A program made the translations under genes and the position numbers. Positions 9,909-19,394 of a stretch of 64,000 nucleotides of DNA are shown here, piece after piece. How positions within the stretch are numbered: position 1 is the first letter of the stretch; every line of letters starts with the position of its first letter. The notes below the pieces were generated by a model. That model was not told where the DNA came from. It ran no database searches and saw nothing but the letters and a program-made list of their open reading frames with translations. This DNA comes from Myxococcota bacterium (lineage in GTDB: Bacteria > Myxococcota_A > UBA9160 > UBA4427), in the NCBI GenBank assembly GCA_028278345.1, contig JANQEL010000235.1, forward strand, positions 1 through 64,000, in the 5' to 3' direction.

Positions 9909-10847
9909 ATGACCAGCCCCCCGAATTCCTGGCTTCCTACCTTCAAGAAATGCCTGGGCGTTGCTGTTGGTCTCGCGTGTCTATCCGGGTGCGTATCGGC
10001 TGGGATCCAAGACAGCAGTCATCCCAACTCAAGTTCGCGAATCGCGTACCTCGCATACTCGAACGACTACTGGCAGGTGTGGATCGTCGATCCGTCCACT
10101 GGAGCTACTCGCCAAGTCACGACTAGTGCGGGCGACAAGACGCGTGTGACTTGGTTCGGCGATGGTGAGGCCTTGCTTGTGTGCACACAAGCAGGCCGGC
10201 TGCTGCGTGTCGACCCGAACTCGGGCTATGAGGAACTCCTTCCGTACATTCACGAAGGGATTCGGGATGCCGCGGTATCACCAGACGGAGAATGGGTCGC
10301 GTTTTCCGCAACCGCGGGAGAGACGGCCGACACGCAGGATCTCTGGGTGGTTCGGATTACTGGTTCCAACCTTCAGCGCATCGTACGGATGAGGAATCTC
10401 CAAGCGGGTCCCAGCTGGAGTCATGATGGCGAGTGGATCTACTTCCACTCTGGCCCAGTCGACGGCAACAACGACATACTCCGCGTAAAGAGAGATGGTT
10501 CGCGCCGAGAACAGGTCGTCTTCAACCACGGGCTCGCCTTCGAGCCCGCGCTGAATCGCGATGACGTACTCGCGTTCTCGAGCAATGCCTACGGCAACTA
10601 TGACATCTGGGTTGAGGCGGGCCCATATCAATGGCGCGGAGTCGCGCCAGATCCGGCGGTTGACGCGAGCCCATCGTGGTCGCCAGATGGAACCGAGGTC
10701 GTCTTCGAATCGGCGCGCGCGGGCCCGCTGAACCTTTGGATCGCCGATGCGTTCGCTGATCCCCCGTCGGAGCCAAGACAACTCACAGCTCATGAGGTCG
10801 GTGCGAGAGCTCCTCAGTGGTGGGGAATGCACGGGGGCGCGAAATGA
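9909..10847 (+). CDS. TolB-like beta-propeller lipoprotein
   Basis: The start at 9909 begins a lipoprotein signal (GLACLSGC) in a 312-residue protein; the frame extends upstream into the previous gene without any signal. The body is a run of PD40/WD40-like blades with recurring 'SPDGEWVAFSA', 'SWSHDGEWIYF' and 'SWSPDGTEVVFES' motifs, the pattern of the TolB C-terminal propeller. Such propellers bind peptide or protein partners in the periplasm or at the surface. It sits 28 bases after the giant lipoprotein gene and overlaps the next gene by 4 bases (ATGA), so it is probably cotranscribed and works with these surface proteins. No Tol-Pal genes are nearby, so it should not be called TolB. Confidence 0.88.
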   Translation: MTSPPNSWLPTFKKCLGVAVGLACLSGCVSAGIQDSSHPNSSSRIAYLAYSNDYWQVWIVDPSTGATRQVTTSAGDKTRVTWFGDGEALLVCTQAGRLLRVDPNSGYEELLPYIHEGIRDAAVSPDGEWVAFSATAGETADTQDLWVVRITGSNLQRIVRMRNLQAGPSWSHDGEWIYFHSGPVDGNNDILRVKRDGSRREQVVFNHGLAFEPALNRDDVLAFSSNAYGNYDIWVEAGPYQWRGVAPDPAVDASPSWSPDGTEVVFESARAGPLNLWIADAFADPPSEPRQLTAHEVGARAPQWWGMHGGAK

Positions 10848-12028
10848 CCCCGACGTGCCCGGCGATGCGTGTCGCGATCGCAGTCAGCCTCTTGCTGCTC
10901 GTCGCTGCATCTACCGATGCAGCGCAAATCTCGGGAATGAGTACGGGTTTGCTGTCGTTCAACCCGGGTCGCGGCGAGTCGCTAGCGATTCAGTTTCGCC
11001 TTTCGTCCATGGCTGTCGTCCGCATTGAGATCTATGACACGCGTGACATTCTGGTCAAGTCGCTAGGCGGCGAGAGCTTGCCCGCAGGACCGAACAAGAT
11101 CGAATGGGACGGTCGCGATCACGAAGGGCGACCCGTCCCGCCACACCTATACCGGTATGTCATCGTGGCGACCGACGACGCGGGAAGTGTTCGTCACGAT
11201 TCGAGTGATTCGACCGGTGGCAATGCGGTTGAAGTTCTAGACGTGAGCTGGGAAAGTGACCGGCAAGAGGTCCAGTATCGCCTGAACCGCCCGTCGCTTG
11301 TCTACCTGGGGGTTGGGCTATCGCCGAATGGGCCGCTGTTGCACACCTTGCTCGACTGGCTGCCCCGAGATGCAGGTGCACATGCGGAAGGCTGGGATGG
11401 TTTCGACATATCGAAGGCCGTTCCGGTCGGCGAGTTTCCCGCACTCGAGTTTCGCACGATGGCGAAACAGCTAAGCCGAAACTCCATCCTGGTCTTGCCT
11501 CAGCCTAGCCGTGTCGAATTCGCTGATGTTGGCGATGCAGATCGGAAAATCAGGCCTCTGAAACAAGGCGGATCGTCCGTGATGCCACGTCGCAGATCCA
11601 TGATTCACGAAGTCGGGCAGCAATGGTCGGTCCCGATCCAGCTATCCGTACCACCGGATGTCGATCGGACAGAGGAGGGGCTTCCCGTTCTGAGCGCCCG
11701 AACTCCGATTCGTGTCGATATTCACGGCTCGATGCGTGACGTCGTGATCAATCAGAGATTCGAGGTCGGATTCTACATCGACGGAAAGTATGTATTCGAA
11801 AACGAGGTCGCTTTCCTGCCGACGAGTTGGATCCTCGACCCGAACCGCCTGAGTCCGGGCCGCCACTACGTAACGAGCAACCTGTGGGTCTATCAAGGCG
11901 GAACCGGAACGGCATCACTTGAGTTTGTTGTCGCGCGCACAGATTCGAACGCTACGTCTAGTCCATCCCCGAAACGCGGTCACGCCCGTGCCGACGGGGG
12001 GCACCTGAAGCGGGAGCGAAACCCATGA
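10844..12028 (+). CDS. Secreted protein with FlgD-like Ig domains
   Basis: The start is the ATG inside an ATGA overlap with the previous stop. The 394-residue product has a signal peptide (RVAIAVSLLLLVAAS, cleavage near TDAA). Residues about 30-120 match the FlgD Ig-like fold found at C-termini of many secreted bacterial proteins (IEIYDTRDILVKSL, then NKIEWDGRDHEGRPVPP, then YRYVI). A second, divergent copy follows (VQYRLNRPSLVYLGV, AEGWDGFD). The last third is a beta-rich region of unknown family. Similar Ig modules end the giant lipoprotein upstream. Overlaps of 4 bases on both sides place it in one translationally coupled operon with the propeller and RHS genes. Its exact job is unknown; a structural or secretion-accessory role is inference. 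Confidence 0.85.
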   Translation: MTPTCPAMRVAIAVSLLLLVAASTDAAQISGMSTGLLSFNPGRGESLAIQFRLSSMAVVRIEIYDTRDILVKSLGGESLPAGPNKIEWDGRDHEGRPVPPHLYRYVIVATDDAGSVRHDSSDSTGGNAVEVLDVSWESDRQEVQYRLNRPSLVYLGVGLSPNGPLLHTLLDWLPRDAGAHAEGWDGFDISKAVPVGEFPALEFRTMAKQLSRNSILVLPQPSRVEFADVGDADRKIRPLKQGGSSVMPRRRSMIHEVGQQWSVPIQLSVPPDVDRTEEGLPVLSARTPIRVDIHGSMRDVVINQRFEVGFYIDGKYVFENEVAFLPTSWILDPNRLSPGRHYVTSNLWVYQGGTGTASLEFVVARTDSNATSSPSPKRGHARADGGHLKRERNP

Positions 12029-15000
12029 GTTTCAAAGAGAGCACTACCCCAGTGAAGTTCCGAGCCGCGGTGATCGTCGCCGCTGCGATTGTGTGTACGC
12101 TCGTCGCCTTGCCGTCGCAGTCGCCCGCCAGCACCTTCCACGCAGGCAACAGCAATGTAGACGGTGGGACACCTGGCACGGGTGACGGTGATTCCTGCGA
12201 CACGGCCACTACAGGGCCGATCAATATCTACAACGGCGCGAAGCTGCTCCGCGTGCTTGATGTGGAAGTGCCTGGGCCGATGCCGATCCGATTGGAGCGC
12301 CGGTACAACAGTCAAAAGAGCTTCGACTCTCCAGTAGGGTATGGGTGGGCGTTCACGTACAACATGCGCGTCTTCGAACACCCGGACGAATCGGTGACAT
12401 TCCGCCGCGATTGCGGCGTGCGGTATCGCTACGTGAAGAACGGTCCGAGCTTCAACATCGATAGCGACCTGCCGTCACCCGGTGAGCTTGTCGAGGGGAA
12501 CGGGACGTCGACCTCGTATCTGCTCACCCGCCCGGGAGGGATGGTTTATGAGTTTGACATGAAAGGGCGCCTGGCGCGGATCAGAAATCCCGCTGGGAAC
12601 GCCCTTGTCTTTGGCTACGAGCCAAACGCCGGCTCCGGTTTCGGAGGTAAGCACCCCCTCTCTGGCAGGTCGGCGAACGCTCGCTGGGATTCACTGAACA
12701 CAATCACCACGGCGCTTGTGCATCAGCTCACCCGTATCGAACAGGAAATCGGTGGTCAACTGACTGGACGGGCCGTTGATCTCAAGTACCACGCTAACGG
12801 CAGGCTCGATGAAGTGGAGACGTTCGACCGCCGCATCTTGAAGTACACGCACGATACCAGTGGCAATTTGACCAGCGTCGATGGGCCGTATTTCTATTCG
12901 GCTTCACCGCCAACGCCCGCGGGCATCGTCAAGACCTACCGCTACGACGTGCAGAGCGCCACCGAGAAGCATCTCATGCACGCATTGACCTACTACCAGG
13001 ACGGCCAGGGCCTCCTTGGGCGTTGCATCGTCTACGACGGCGAGGGCCGCGGAGTCTACGAGGGCTATCTCGACGAATCGGAGCCCTATTCGTCCTGCAA
13101 TAAGACCGACCCGAGTAGATTTCGTGGATATTGGGAGCTTGAGTACGCGTATGGAGGTGACGCCAACACGACACTCGTTCGCGAAATGGTCTACGACACC
13201 GAAATCGCTCAGGGCCAGACCGAGCCAGCGCTGCTGCACCAGGCCGAGGAGATCTACGAGTTCGACGAGTACAGCTACCTAAAGACATACATCGATGCCG
13301 AACAGAACGAGCTTCGAATTACTCGAAACGCGAACCATCAACCGACCATCGAAGAGCGCTATGAGAGCGCGCAATTGGTTCAGCGTGTCACGTTCGACTA
13401 CAGCGTTCAGGATCGAGTCGTGAAGACGGTTGACCCACTGGGTGGGTGGAACTGGGACGGCGGAAGCGGCGGCCAGCCTCCGTCGGAGTCGTGGTTGGTG
13501 CGTGAAACCACGCAGTACGCGAGCGATTGGACGAACTGGGACGGAAAGGTGCTGTGGAGGAAGCACGAATCGAGTGAGACCGGATCAAACGTCTTCTGCA
13601 CCGTTTTCGGGTACACGGGCGACCGCTTGGATGAGATCCACCGCGGCAAGGGTGAGTCCGGAAGCGGAAACTGCGTTGATGTGAGCGGCGATCCAGTAGC
13701 AGGATTAGAGCCCACGATCTTCGGCTACGGTGCCGCGAATAATCTTGTAGAGACAATTACCGTCGGGGTCGCGCCAGACGTCCATGTTCTGAACGTTCAA
13801 CACTACTCCGGTGGACAACTCGGGAGCACTACTGGGACGAAACTCGGACTGCTCGAACGGGTCTTCCAGTGGGTCGACCACACAGCGAATCCCCTTGTTG
13901 AGTCGGAGATTCATCGTCAAGAGTTCGACTACGACAAGAGTGGCAATGTCGCTCTGATTCGTGATGCCCGCGACTTGGTCGGTGCCGGTAGTGGTACTCA
14001 GTATCTGTATGACGCGAAGCGCCGGGTGACAACCGTCACTCTCGACGGCGGAGACCAGATCATTCTAGATTACGAGGGCCCGATTGGAGGGTCGTTCGGG
14101 GACTTTCTAGTACGGAGCGAGGTCGGATACCGTGAATCCGGTACGGGATCAGGCAATGGCGTGATCACACTGTTCAACGTCAACGACCGTGGTGACCTCA
14201 TCAGCGTAGAACGTACTAGCGGAGGAATCCCAGAGACGTGGTGGACGTATGCCTACGACACGCAAGGGAATCGGATTCGCGCTACCGATGCAGAGTCGGT
14301 ACTGACATCGATTGCGTATGATGCGACCGGCTTCCTGGCTTCCATCGACCATCCTCGGTCGACGGGAGACACGCTCGTCACGAGCAACATGCTTGGCCAA
14401 ACGGTTTCAATGACAGATCCCGAGGGCCTCCTGGTTGAGATCGCCCGCGATCCACTAGGTAGAATCGCCGGGGTTGGGCGCACGCCGAACGGTGGTTTGG
14501 CGTCGTGGACGCGCTTTGGCTTGGATGCGCACGGAAACGTATTGAACGTTACCGACCAGCGCTTGAATCAGACCAAGTACACCTATGATGGACGCTCAAG
14601 GCTGAAGACGGTCGAGCAGCCGCTCAACGAAGTCACTACATATGACTACGATGGACGGGGTCGGCTGCGGGTCGTAACCGACCAACGCAGCGGAGCGGGT
14701 GAATGGAACAAGATCGAGTACTTGTACGATTATGACGACAGCGTACCCAAGGAAGAACGCCACTATCTTGTTGGTGCAACTGTTGCAGATCGAACCATTG
14801 AACTCTCCCGCAATCCGCTCGAGAAGATTGAAAGCGTCATAGACGATGAGTTTGATCCAGTCAATCCGATGCTCGAGTTCGGATACGATGACCTGAACAG
14901 ACTCGATTCAGAGACGGCCAAGTACATCCCGGACACACCTGTCCTGCTCGATCGGAAAGTCGAGTACACCTACCACCGTTTCGGTACACGCCACGAGATC

Positions 15001-16623
15001 AAACTGTTTCGTGATGTGAATCTCCAGTTCACGTCCACCTACACTCCAGATGACTTTGGAAGGTTGGACGAGATTGCTGCGCCAGGTGGAAATATCATCG
15101 ACCTCACCTATTTCAATGACGACCGCGTAGATAAGATGATTCGCAGCGGTGGTGCATCGGTTACTACATCGCATATGTACGAGGCCGATAATCTAGTTAA
15201 GGAGTTGCGCGTCGACGAAACGGATCCAGTCACAGTTCTAGTCGACGATCTCGACTTCGCGTATACGGAAGCCGGCCTTGTTGATACGATCACATCGTCG
15301 TGGGATGGGCTTCACGACTACGACTACACTGGATTGCAGCAACTCGACGTAGCGAGTCACGATGCCCTTGCGGGCTACCCGACGTTTCCAGGCGTAGAGG
15401 ACTTTGGATATGACGATTCCGAGAATCTCGTCACCAAAGACGTCGACGGAAACAACGAGGTCAACGTGCCTACTGATGACAACAACAGGATAGATGCTAC
15501 GGGCTATTCGTACGATGCTGCGGGCAACCCAACGGCCTACCCAGGGAGCATTTCTCTGGGGTGGAATGCGAGAAACGAACTCGTCGAATATAGCGACGGA
15601 GTCGTGACTACCTATGCGTATGATGCGTTTGGTCGCCGTTACAAGAAGACTACGGGTGGCACTTCAACCTACTTCCTGTGGGCAGGAGACGATCTGATCG
15701 CAGAGTACGATGAAACGGCCCAGCGTACTGTTCACTATACGTATGGCACTGGATTCGCTCCAGTTCAGGTTGCAATCTACAACGGAGCGAGTGACGACTA
15801 TTACCAGGTACACACAGATCACCTGGAAACCCCCAGGCTGCTAACGGATCCAGACGGAACTGTAGTATGGCGAGCGAGGCAACACGGTTTCGGGAGCGCA
15901 GAACTCGACGCGGGAAACAGCGTGAGTTTCAACATTCGATTCCCCGGGCAGTACTTCGACGGTGAGTCAGGCCTGCACTACAACCGTTTCCGGTACTACG
16001 ACCCTGGGCTCGGGAGGTTCCTCAATCGAGATCCGATCGGGCAGCTCGGAGGGGTGAACACGTATGCGTACGCGCTGAACGACCCGGTAGGCTCCTTTGA
16101 TCCGAACGGTCTCGCGGCGTTTAAGGGAATCACAAGCGAGCCTGTATATGTGCACAAAAACGACGCTGATCCGTTTCCGAGCAGTCCGCACGGCCACGTT
16201 GGGCATCCAAAGTCCACGACAAAGCTCGATGCGAACACGGGTGAGTTCTATAAGAATGGGCAGAAGACGGGAAAGAAGCTGTCGAAGAAGAAACTGGCCA
16301 AGTTCCGGCAGATGTTGCAGGCCAGAGGATTGTTGGGGGGCCTAGTGGCGCTATTGGCGGTCGCGGGAGCAGACGAGGCGGCCGCGCACGTGTCGCCCGC
16401 AGACGATTCTGCGGCGGCGTTGGCGTTGGCACTCAACATTCCGGCTGCGCTGGCGACTAGCGCCGCGCTCGCGTGGGCGGATGCATTGATGGCGCCAGTT
16501 TCTCCAGCTTCCCAGAGCGGGGAAGAGGCAACAGCGAGTTGCGGTAGGCCACCCGGACCCGCTGGCGGAGATGAGCTTGCGGGCCAGTTCACCGGCACGT
16601 TTGGTGCCCTTAATCGTAACTAG
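12025..16623 (+). CDS. RHS-repeat protein with variable C-terminal tip
   Basis: This 1532-residue protein has an N-terminal hydrophobic signal, then a DUF6531-like region (residues about 60-180, with 'RLERRYNSQ' and 'GYGWAFTYN'). A long array of YD/RHS repeats follows (motifs such as YDAAGN, YTYDGRSRL, YAYDAFGRR), which builds a hollow beta-cocoon in this family. The RHS core signature (YYDPGLGRFLNRDP ... NDPVGSFDPNGL) lies at about residues 1325-1362. After it comes a 170-residue non-repeat tip. The tip has a short basic segment with a GH..H pattern (residues about 1390-1430), then an Ala-rich hydrophobic stretch that could insert in membranes. In polymorphic toxins this position carries the effector. 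The tip matches no toxin fold I can name. It overlaps the upstream gene by 4 bases, and the next gene starts 5 bases after it. Confidence 0.93.
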   Translation: MSFKESTTPVKFRAAVIVAAAIVCTLVALPSQSPASTFHAGNSNVDGGTPGTGDGDSCDTATTGPINIYNGAKLLRVLDVEVPGPMPIRLERRYNSQKSFDSPVGYGWAFTYNMRVFEHPDESVTFRRDCGVRYRYVKNGPSFNIDSDLPSPGELVEGNGTSTSYLLTRPGGMVYEFDMKGRLARIRNPAGNALVFGYEPNAGSGFGGKHPLSGRSANARWDSLNTITTALVHQLTRIEQEIGGQLTGRAVDLKYHANGRLDEVETFDRRILKYTHDTSGNLTSVDGPYFYSASPPTPAGIVKTYRYDVQSATEKHLMHALTYYQDGQGLLGRCIVYDGEGRGVYEGYLDESEPYSSCNKTDPSRFRGYWELEYAYGGDANTTLVREMVYDTEIAQGQTEPALLHQAEEIYEFDEYSYLKTYIDAEQNELRITRNANHQPTIEERYESAQLVQRVTFDYSVQDRVVKTVDPLGGWNWDGGSGGQPPSESWLVRETTQYASDWTNWDGKVLWRKHESSETGSNVFCTVFGYTGDRLDEIHRGKGESGSGNCVDVSGDPVAGLEPTIFGYGAANNLVETITVGVAPDVHVLNVQHYSGGQLGSTTGTKLGLLERVFQWVDHTANPLVESEIHRQEFDYDKSGNVALIRDARDLVGAGSGTQYLYDAKRRVTTVTLDGGDQIILDYEGPIGGSFGDFLVRSEVGYRESGTGSGNGVITLFNVNDRGDLISVERTSGGIPETWWTYAYDTQGNRIRATDAESVLTSIAYDATGFLASIDHPRSTGDTLVTSNMLGQTVSMTDPEGLLVEIARDPLGRIAGVGRTPNGGLASWTRFGLDAHGNVLNVTDQRLNQTKYTYDGRSRLKTVEQPLNEVTTYDYDGRGRLRVVTDQRSGAGEWNKIEYLYDYDDSVPKEERHYLVGATVADRTIELSRNPLEKIESVIDDEFDPVNPMLEFGYDDLNRLDSETAKYIPDTPVLLDRKVEYTYHRFGTRHEIKLFRDVNLQFTSTYTPDDFGRLDEIAAPGGNIIDLTYFNDDRVDKMIRSGGASVTTSHMYEADNLVKELRVDETDPVTVLVDDLDFAYTEAGLVDTITSSWDGLHDYDYTGLQQLDVASHDALAGYPTFPGVEDFGYDDSENLVTKDVDGNNEVNVPTDDNNRIDATGYSYDAAGNPTAYPGSISLGWNARNELVEYSDGVVTTYAYDAFGRRYKKTTGGTSTYFLWAGDDLIAEYDETAQRTVHYTYGTGFAPVQVAIYNGASDDYYQVHTDHLETPRLLTDPDGTVVWRARQHGFGSAELDAGNSVSFNIRFPGQYFDGESGLHYNRFRYYDPGLGRFLNRDPIGQLGGVNTYAYALNDPVGSFDPNGLAAFKGITSEPVYVHKNDADPFPSSPHGHVGHPKSTTKLDANTGEFYKNGQKTGKKLSKKKLAKFRQMLQARGLLGGLVALLAVAGADEAAAHVSPADDSAAALALALNIPAALATSAALAWADALMAPVSPASQSGEEATASCGRPPGPAGGDELAGQFTGTFGALNRN

Positions 16624-16628
16624 TCGCG

Positions 16629-17147
16629 ATGTTTCGATTGTGGAGTCTTCGAGTTCTTGTTCGCTTTTCGGAGTTCTTGGAAGATCACCTCGTCGTGCGA
16701 GCTGAGTCTCCCAATGTCACCGAGGCCGAGCTGCGAGTTCTGGAGAATTCCTATTCGGAAGCTGTGCAGACGGCAATCGGTTTGAATCCAAATTGCCCCA
16801 GGGACTTGCTGGAACGTCTGATCAAGAAGGCTCAATACCTGGACGGTATTGGAGATGAGTGCCGACGGCACCTGCTGAAGAACCCGTCTGTGACCACCGA
16901 ACTGCTGGAGCAGTTCTGCTTCGAAGAAGATGATGAACGGATCTTCCTCTTTGCTCTACAGGAGGTGCTTCCCCGGTGGGAGGCCAGCGAATCGTGTGAC
17001 CGAAGCATTCTAGAGAACGCGCTGAGTCGACTGGCCTCAGTCGATTTCCCAGTTGCCGATTCCCCACTTGTCGAAGAGATTCGGGCACGGCTCAAATTCA
17101 AACTGCGCAGCCTCTCCGACCGGCCCCCTTCATCTGGCCTGATCTAG
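16629..17147 (+). CDS. Small helical protein, candidate immunity protein for the RHS tip
   Basis: This 172-residue cytosolic protein has no signal peptide or membrane segment. It contains repeated helical units beginning with Asn-Pro (LNPNCPRDLLERLI and KNPSVTTELLEQFC), which resemble leucine-rich-variant or HEAT-like repeats. The start lies 5 bases after the RHS stop, with no clear ribosome site of its own, so translation is probably coupled. A small gene directly after an RHS gene is the usual place for an immunity protein, and several known immunity proteins are helical-repeat folds. The immunity role is positional inference, and no homologue was recognised. Confidence 0.7.
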   Translation: MFRLWSLRVLVRFSEFLEDHLVVRAESPNVTEAELRVLENSYSEAVQTAIGLNPNCPRDLLERLIKKAQYLDGIGDECRRHLLKNPSVTTELLEQFCFEEDDERIFLFALQEVLPRWEASESCDRSILENALSRLASVDFPVADSPLVEEIRARLKFKLRSLSDRPPSSGLI

Positions 17148-17573
17148 ACCACAGAACTCAGGTTCGTGATCGGGCCCGCGTTCTTGGCCCAGCGCTCGAG
17201 GCCGCTACGTTAACGGGCGTCCGACTGGTAGGCGTCAGCCGCGGCGCCTCGTTGGCTGAGTCGACGAGATCGTTTCGAAAGCGCGCTCGAAGAAGGGCCA
17301 CTTCGAGATGCCCCGTAGCGGATCAGCATCCGCAGCGGATCGAGCTGATGGTGGGCTGCGATGGAACCTACCCGTCCTCGTGGGATCGTTCACCCGCACT
17401 CTGTTCAAACTGATGGCCGCAGAAACCGGTCGCGCACTGTACCTTCATGCAAGCTTCATCCGCTATCGCCGATGTTCAGGCGCCACCGACGATTGTCGTA
17501 CGGGCCTCTTGGCGGAGGTATGAAGCATTCGGTTCGACCTGCAATTGGAACTAACCCGGTATGGAGGGTAGGA
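17148..17573. other. Intergenic region before the pentapeptide gene
   Basis: These 426 bases lie between the putative immunity gene and the pentapeptide-repeat gene. Open frames exist, but their translations are low-complexity Arg/Ser-rich and look non-coding. The frame of the downstream gene is open back to 17361, but no protein-like content appears before about 17574. No terminator hairpin with a T-run is visible. Confidence 0.4.
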
Positions 17574-19364
17574 GTGTCCGTCGGAGACGATACTGGCGTT
17601 CTAACGTCAGTTTCTGCGATCGAGGCGTTCGCGCAAGATCGGCAAGGAGCCTTGGCCGGGCGACGGATCGATCTCTCGGACGGGCGGATAGACCATCCTC
17701 GCCTGAGTCGGATCGACTTCTCCGGTGCGATCTTCGAGTGCAACGTTGTCATTGAGCGTGATCACTCGGGAGGATTCGCTAAATCGATCTTCAAGAGACC
17801 CATTGTCATTAGCGGAAGCCTCAAGAGCACTTCGATCCTCAACTCCGCCGGAGCCGACTTCCAAGCGAGCCTTCAGCTCGTAAACTGCCACGTTCGCGCA
17901 ATCGATTTCACAGGGGCAAGGTTCCGGTCCGGCGTCACATTCGACAATCTTCGGGTCGAAAGACCCCTCATCATGCGGGAGTGTGGCTTCGCTGGGGACG
18001 TCGTTTTCGTCCGCCATTGTCACCTTGGAACCGCCAAAGTGGTTGATTCGGACTCCAACACTGCTCCAAGCGCCGACTTCTCGGGTTCGCTGTTTGAACA
18101 GAGTCTCACATTTGGGGAGGCGACGGCTCAATATGGTGTGGAGCTCGAGCATTGCGAGTTTCGCGGCCGGATTGATTCCGCCACTGCATCGATTCGCGAG
18201 AGAATCAGCTTCGATGAATCGGAGTTCACCGAAGATGCCGATCTGGGCACGCTGAACGTCGACAACTTGAGAGTCAGCGCTAGGAAGTGCAGATTCCGTG
18301 GCGCTCTGAGCGTCGAGAGCCGAACTCACTCGGAAGAACTGGACTTCACTGGGTCGACGTTCGAAGCCGCAGCGCGGTTCTCCGTGGTCGTGGGAAGACT
18401 TCTTCTCGACGCAACCCGGTTTCCTTGCGACGGTTCGTCGTTGACCCTGGATGCCGGCCACGTCACAGATACTTGTGCGATTCGCAGCCTCGACGTTGAT
18501 CGATGTATCCCGGTGCGGCTCCGGGGAGCATTTGGAACGCTCGATCTATCGAAATCAACGTTTCATGGCGACGTTGATTTGAGCGGGGCTTCTGTCGACG
18601 CGACCTTGCGGTGCGACGGGACGCGGTTCGAGGCGTTCTGTGATTTGAGCTCTTCTCGGCTCACCGTCGTCTCGGAACTCACGGGCGCGGTAGATCTGTC
18701 CGGCACTGGGCCCATTTCCCAAAACGTCGAAGGGGTCGTTTTCGTTGGTGGAGATCTCTCGTGTGCAACGCTCCACAACTGCGATATTGCGACCTGGAAA
18801 TTCATCGGGGTCGAGTGGGCACCAATGGGAAGACTGCAGCTTGGTGAAGCCACGTTTCGGCGGATCGATTCGACGAAGTCGGAGGACCGAGTCAAGCACC
18901 TCGAAGCCACGCAAGAGTCATATCAGCGCCTTAAGAGAAAGTTCGAGGACGAACGAAACTACAAGTTGGCTTGCCGTTTTCACTATGGCGAGATGCAGAG
19001 CAGGCATCGCGTCGAGTGGATGATGCGAGAGCCGGCTCGATGGATGACGACTCTCTACTGGCTGACATCGGGCTATGGTGAGCGGCCAGAGTGGGCGGCG
19101 GGCTGGTTGGCAAGCGTTCTGGTGGGGTTCTCGATTGCCTATTACTACTGGGTTCCGTTCTCGAACGCCGCGGACTGCAGCTGCGCGGTCACGACGCCTG
19201 GAGACGCATTCTCGTTCAGCCTGCTCACGATGGCTCTTCAAAAGCCAGAGCGGCTCGTACCGGCAGGTTGGGTCGGGATGGTTATTCGGATTGTGCAGAT
19301 GATCGTATCAGTATTGCTGGTCGGTTTTTTCGCCCTTGCGTTGCGACGGCGGTACCGTCGGTAG
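17574..19364 (+). CDS. Pentapeptide-repeat protein with two C-terminal membrane helices
   Basis: I place the start at the GTG at 17574 because GGAGG sits 6 bases upstream; an ATG at 17520 (GGAGG only 1 base away) is the alternative. The first about 430 residues are degenerate pentapeptide-type repeats (SRIDFSGAIFECNV, AIDFTGARFRSGVTF, ELDFTGSTFEA), which form a quadrilateral beta-helix. They are followed by an amphipathic segment (SYQRLKRKFEDERNYKLACRF, then HYGEMQ) and 'TSGYGERPEWA'. Two transmembrane helices come last (WAAGWLASVLVGFSIAYYYW and VIRIVQMIVSVLLVGFFALAL), separated by a loop. This layout recalls pentapeptide proteins with a 2TM ion-channel-like end, but no TxGYG selectivity filter is present. 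It converges on the operon that ends at 19395. Confidence 0.88.
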   Translation: MSVGDDTGVLTSVSAIEAFAQDRQGALAGRRIDLSDGRIDHPRLSRIDFSGAIFECNVVIERDHSGGFAKSIFKRPIVISGSLKSTSILNSAGADFQASLQLVNCHVRAIDFTGARFRSGVTFDNLRVERPLIMRECGFAGDVVFVRHCHLGTAKVVDSDSNTAPSADFSGSLFEQSLTFGEATAQYGVELEHCEFRGRIDSATASIRERISFDESEFTEDADLGTLNVDNLRVSARKCRFRGALSVESRTHSEELDFTGSTFEAAARFSVVVGRLLLDATRFPCDGSSLTLDAGHVTDTCAIRSLDVDRCIPVRLRGAFGTLDLSKSTFHGDVDLSGASVDATLRCDGTRFEAFCDLSSSRLTVVSELTGAVDLSGTGPISQNVEGVVFVGGDLSCATLHNCDIATWKFIGVEWAPMGRLQLGEATFRRIDSTKSEDRVKHLEATQESYQRLKRKFEDERNYKLACRFHYGEMQSRHRVEWMMREPARWMTTLYWLTSGYGERPEWAAGWLASVLVGFSIAYYYWVPFSNAADCSCAVTTPGDAFSFSLLTMALQKPERLVPAGWVGMVIRIVQMIVSVLLVGFFALALRRRYRR

Positions 19365-19394
19365 TCAGATCCAAGACACCGACAGGAAAGACGG

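Noticed and set aside
19346-19364. Hairpin CGACGG/CCGTCG at the end of the pentapeptide gene
   Set aside because: It is inside the coding sequence, has only a 6-base stem and is not followed by Ts.
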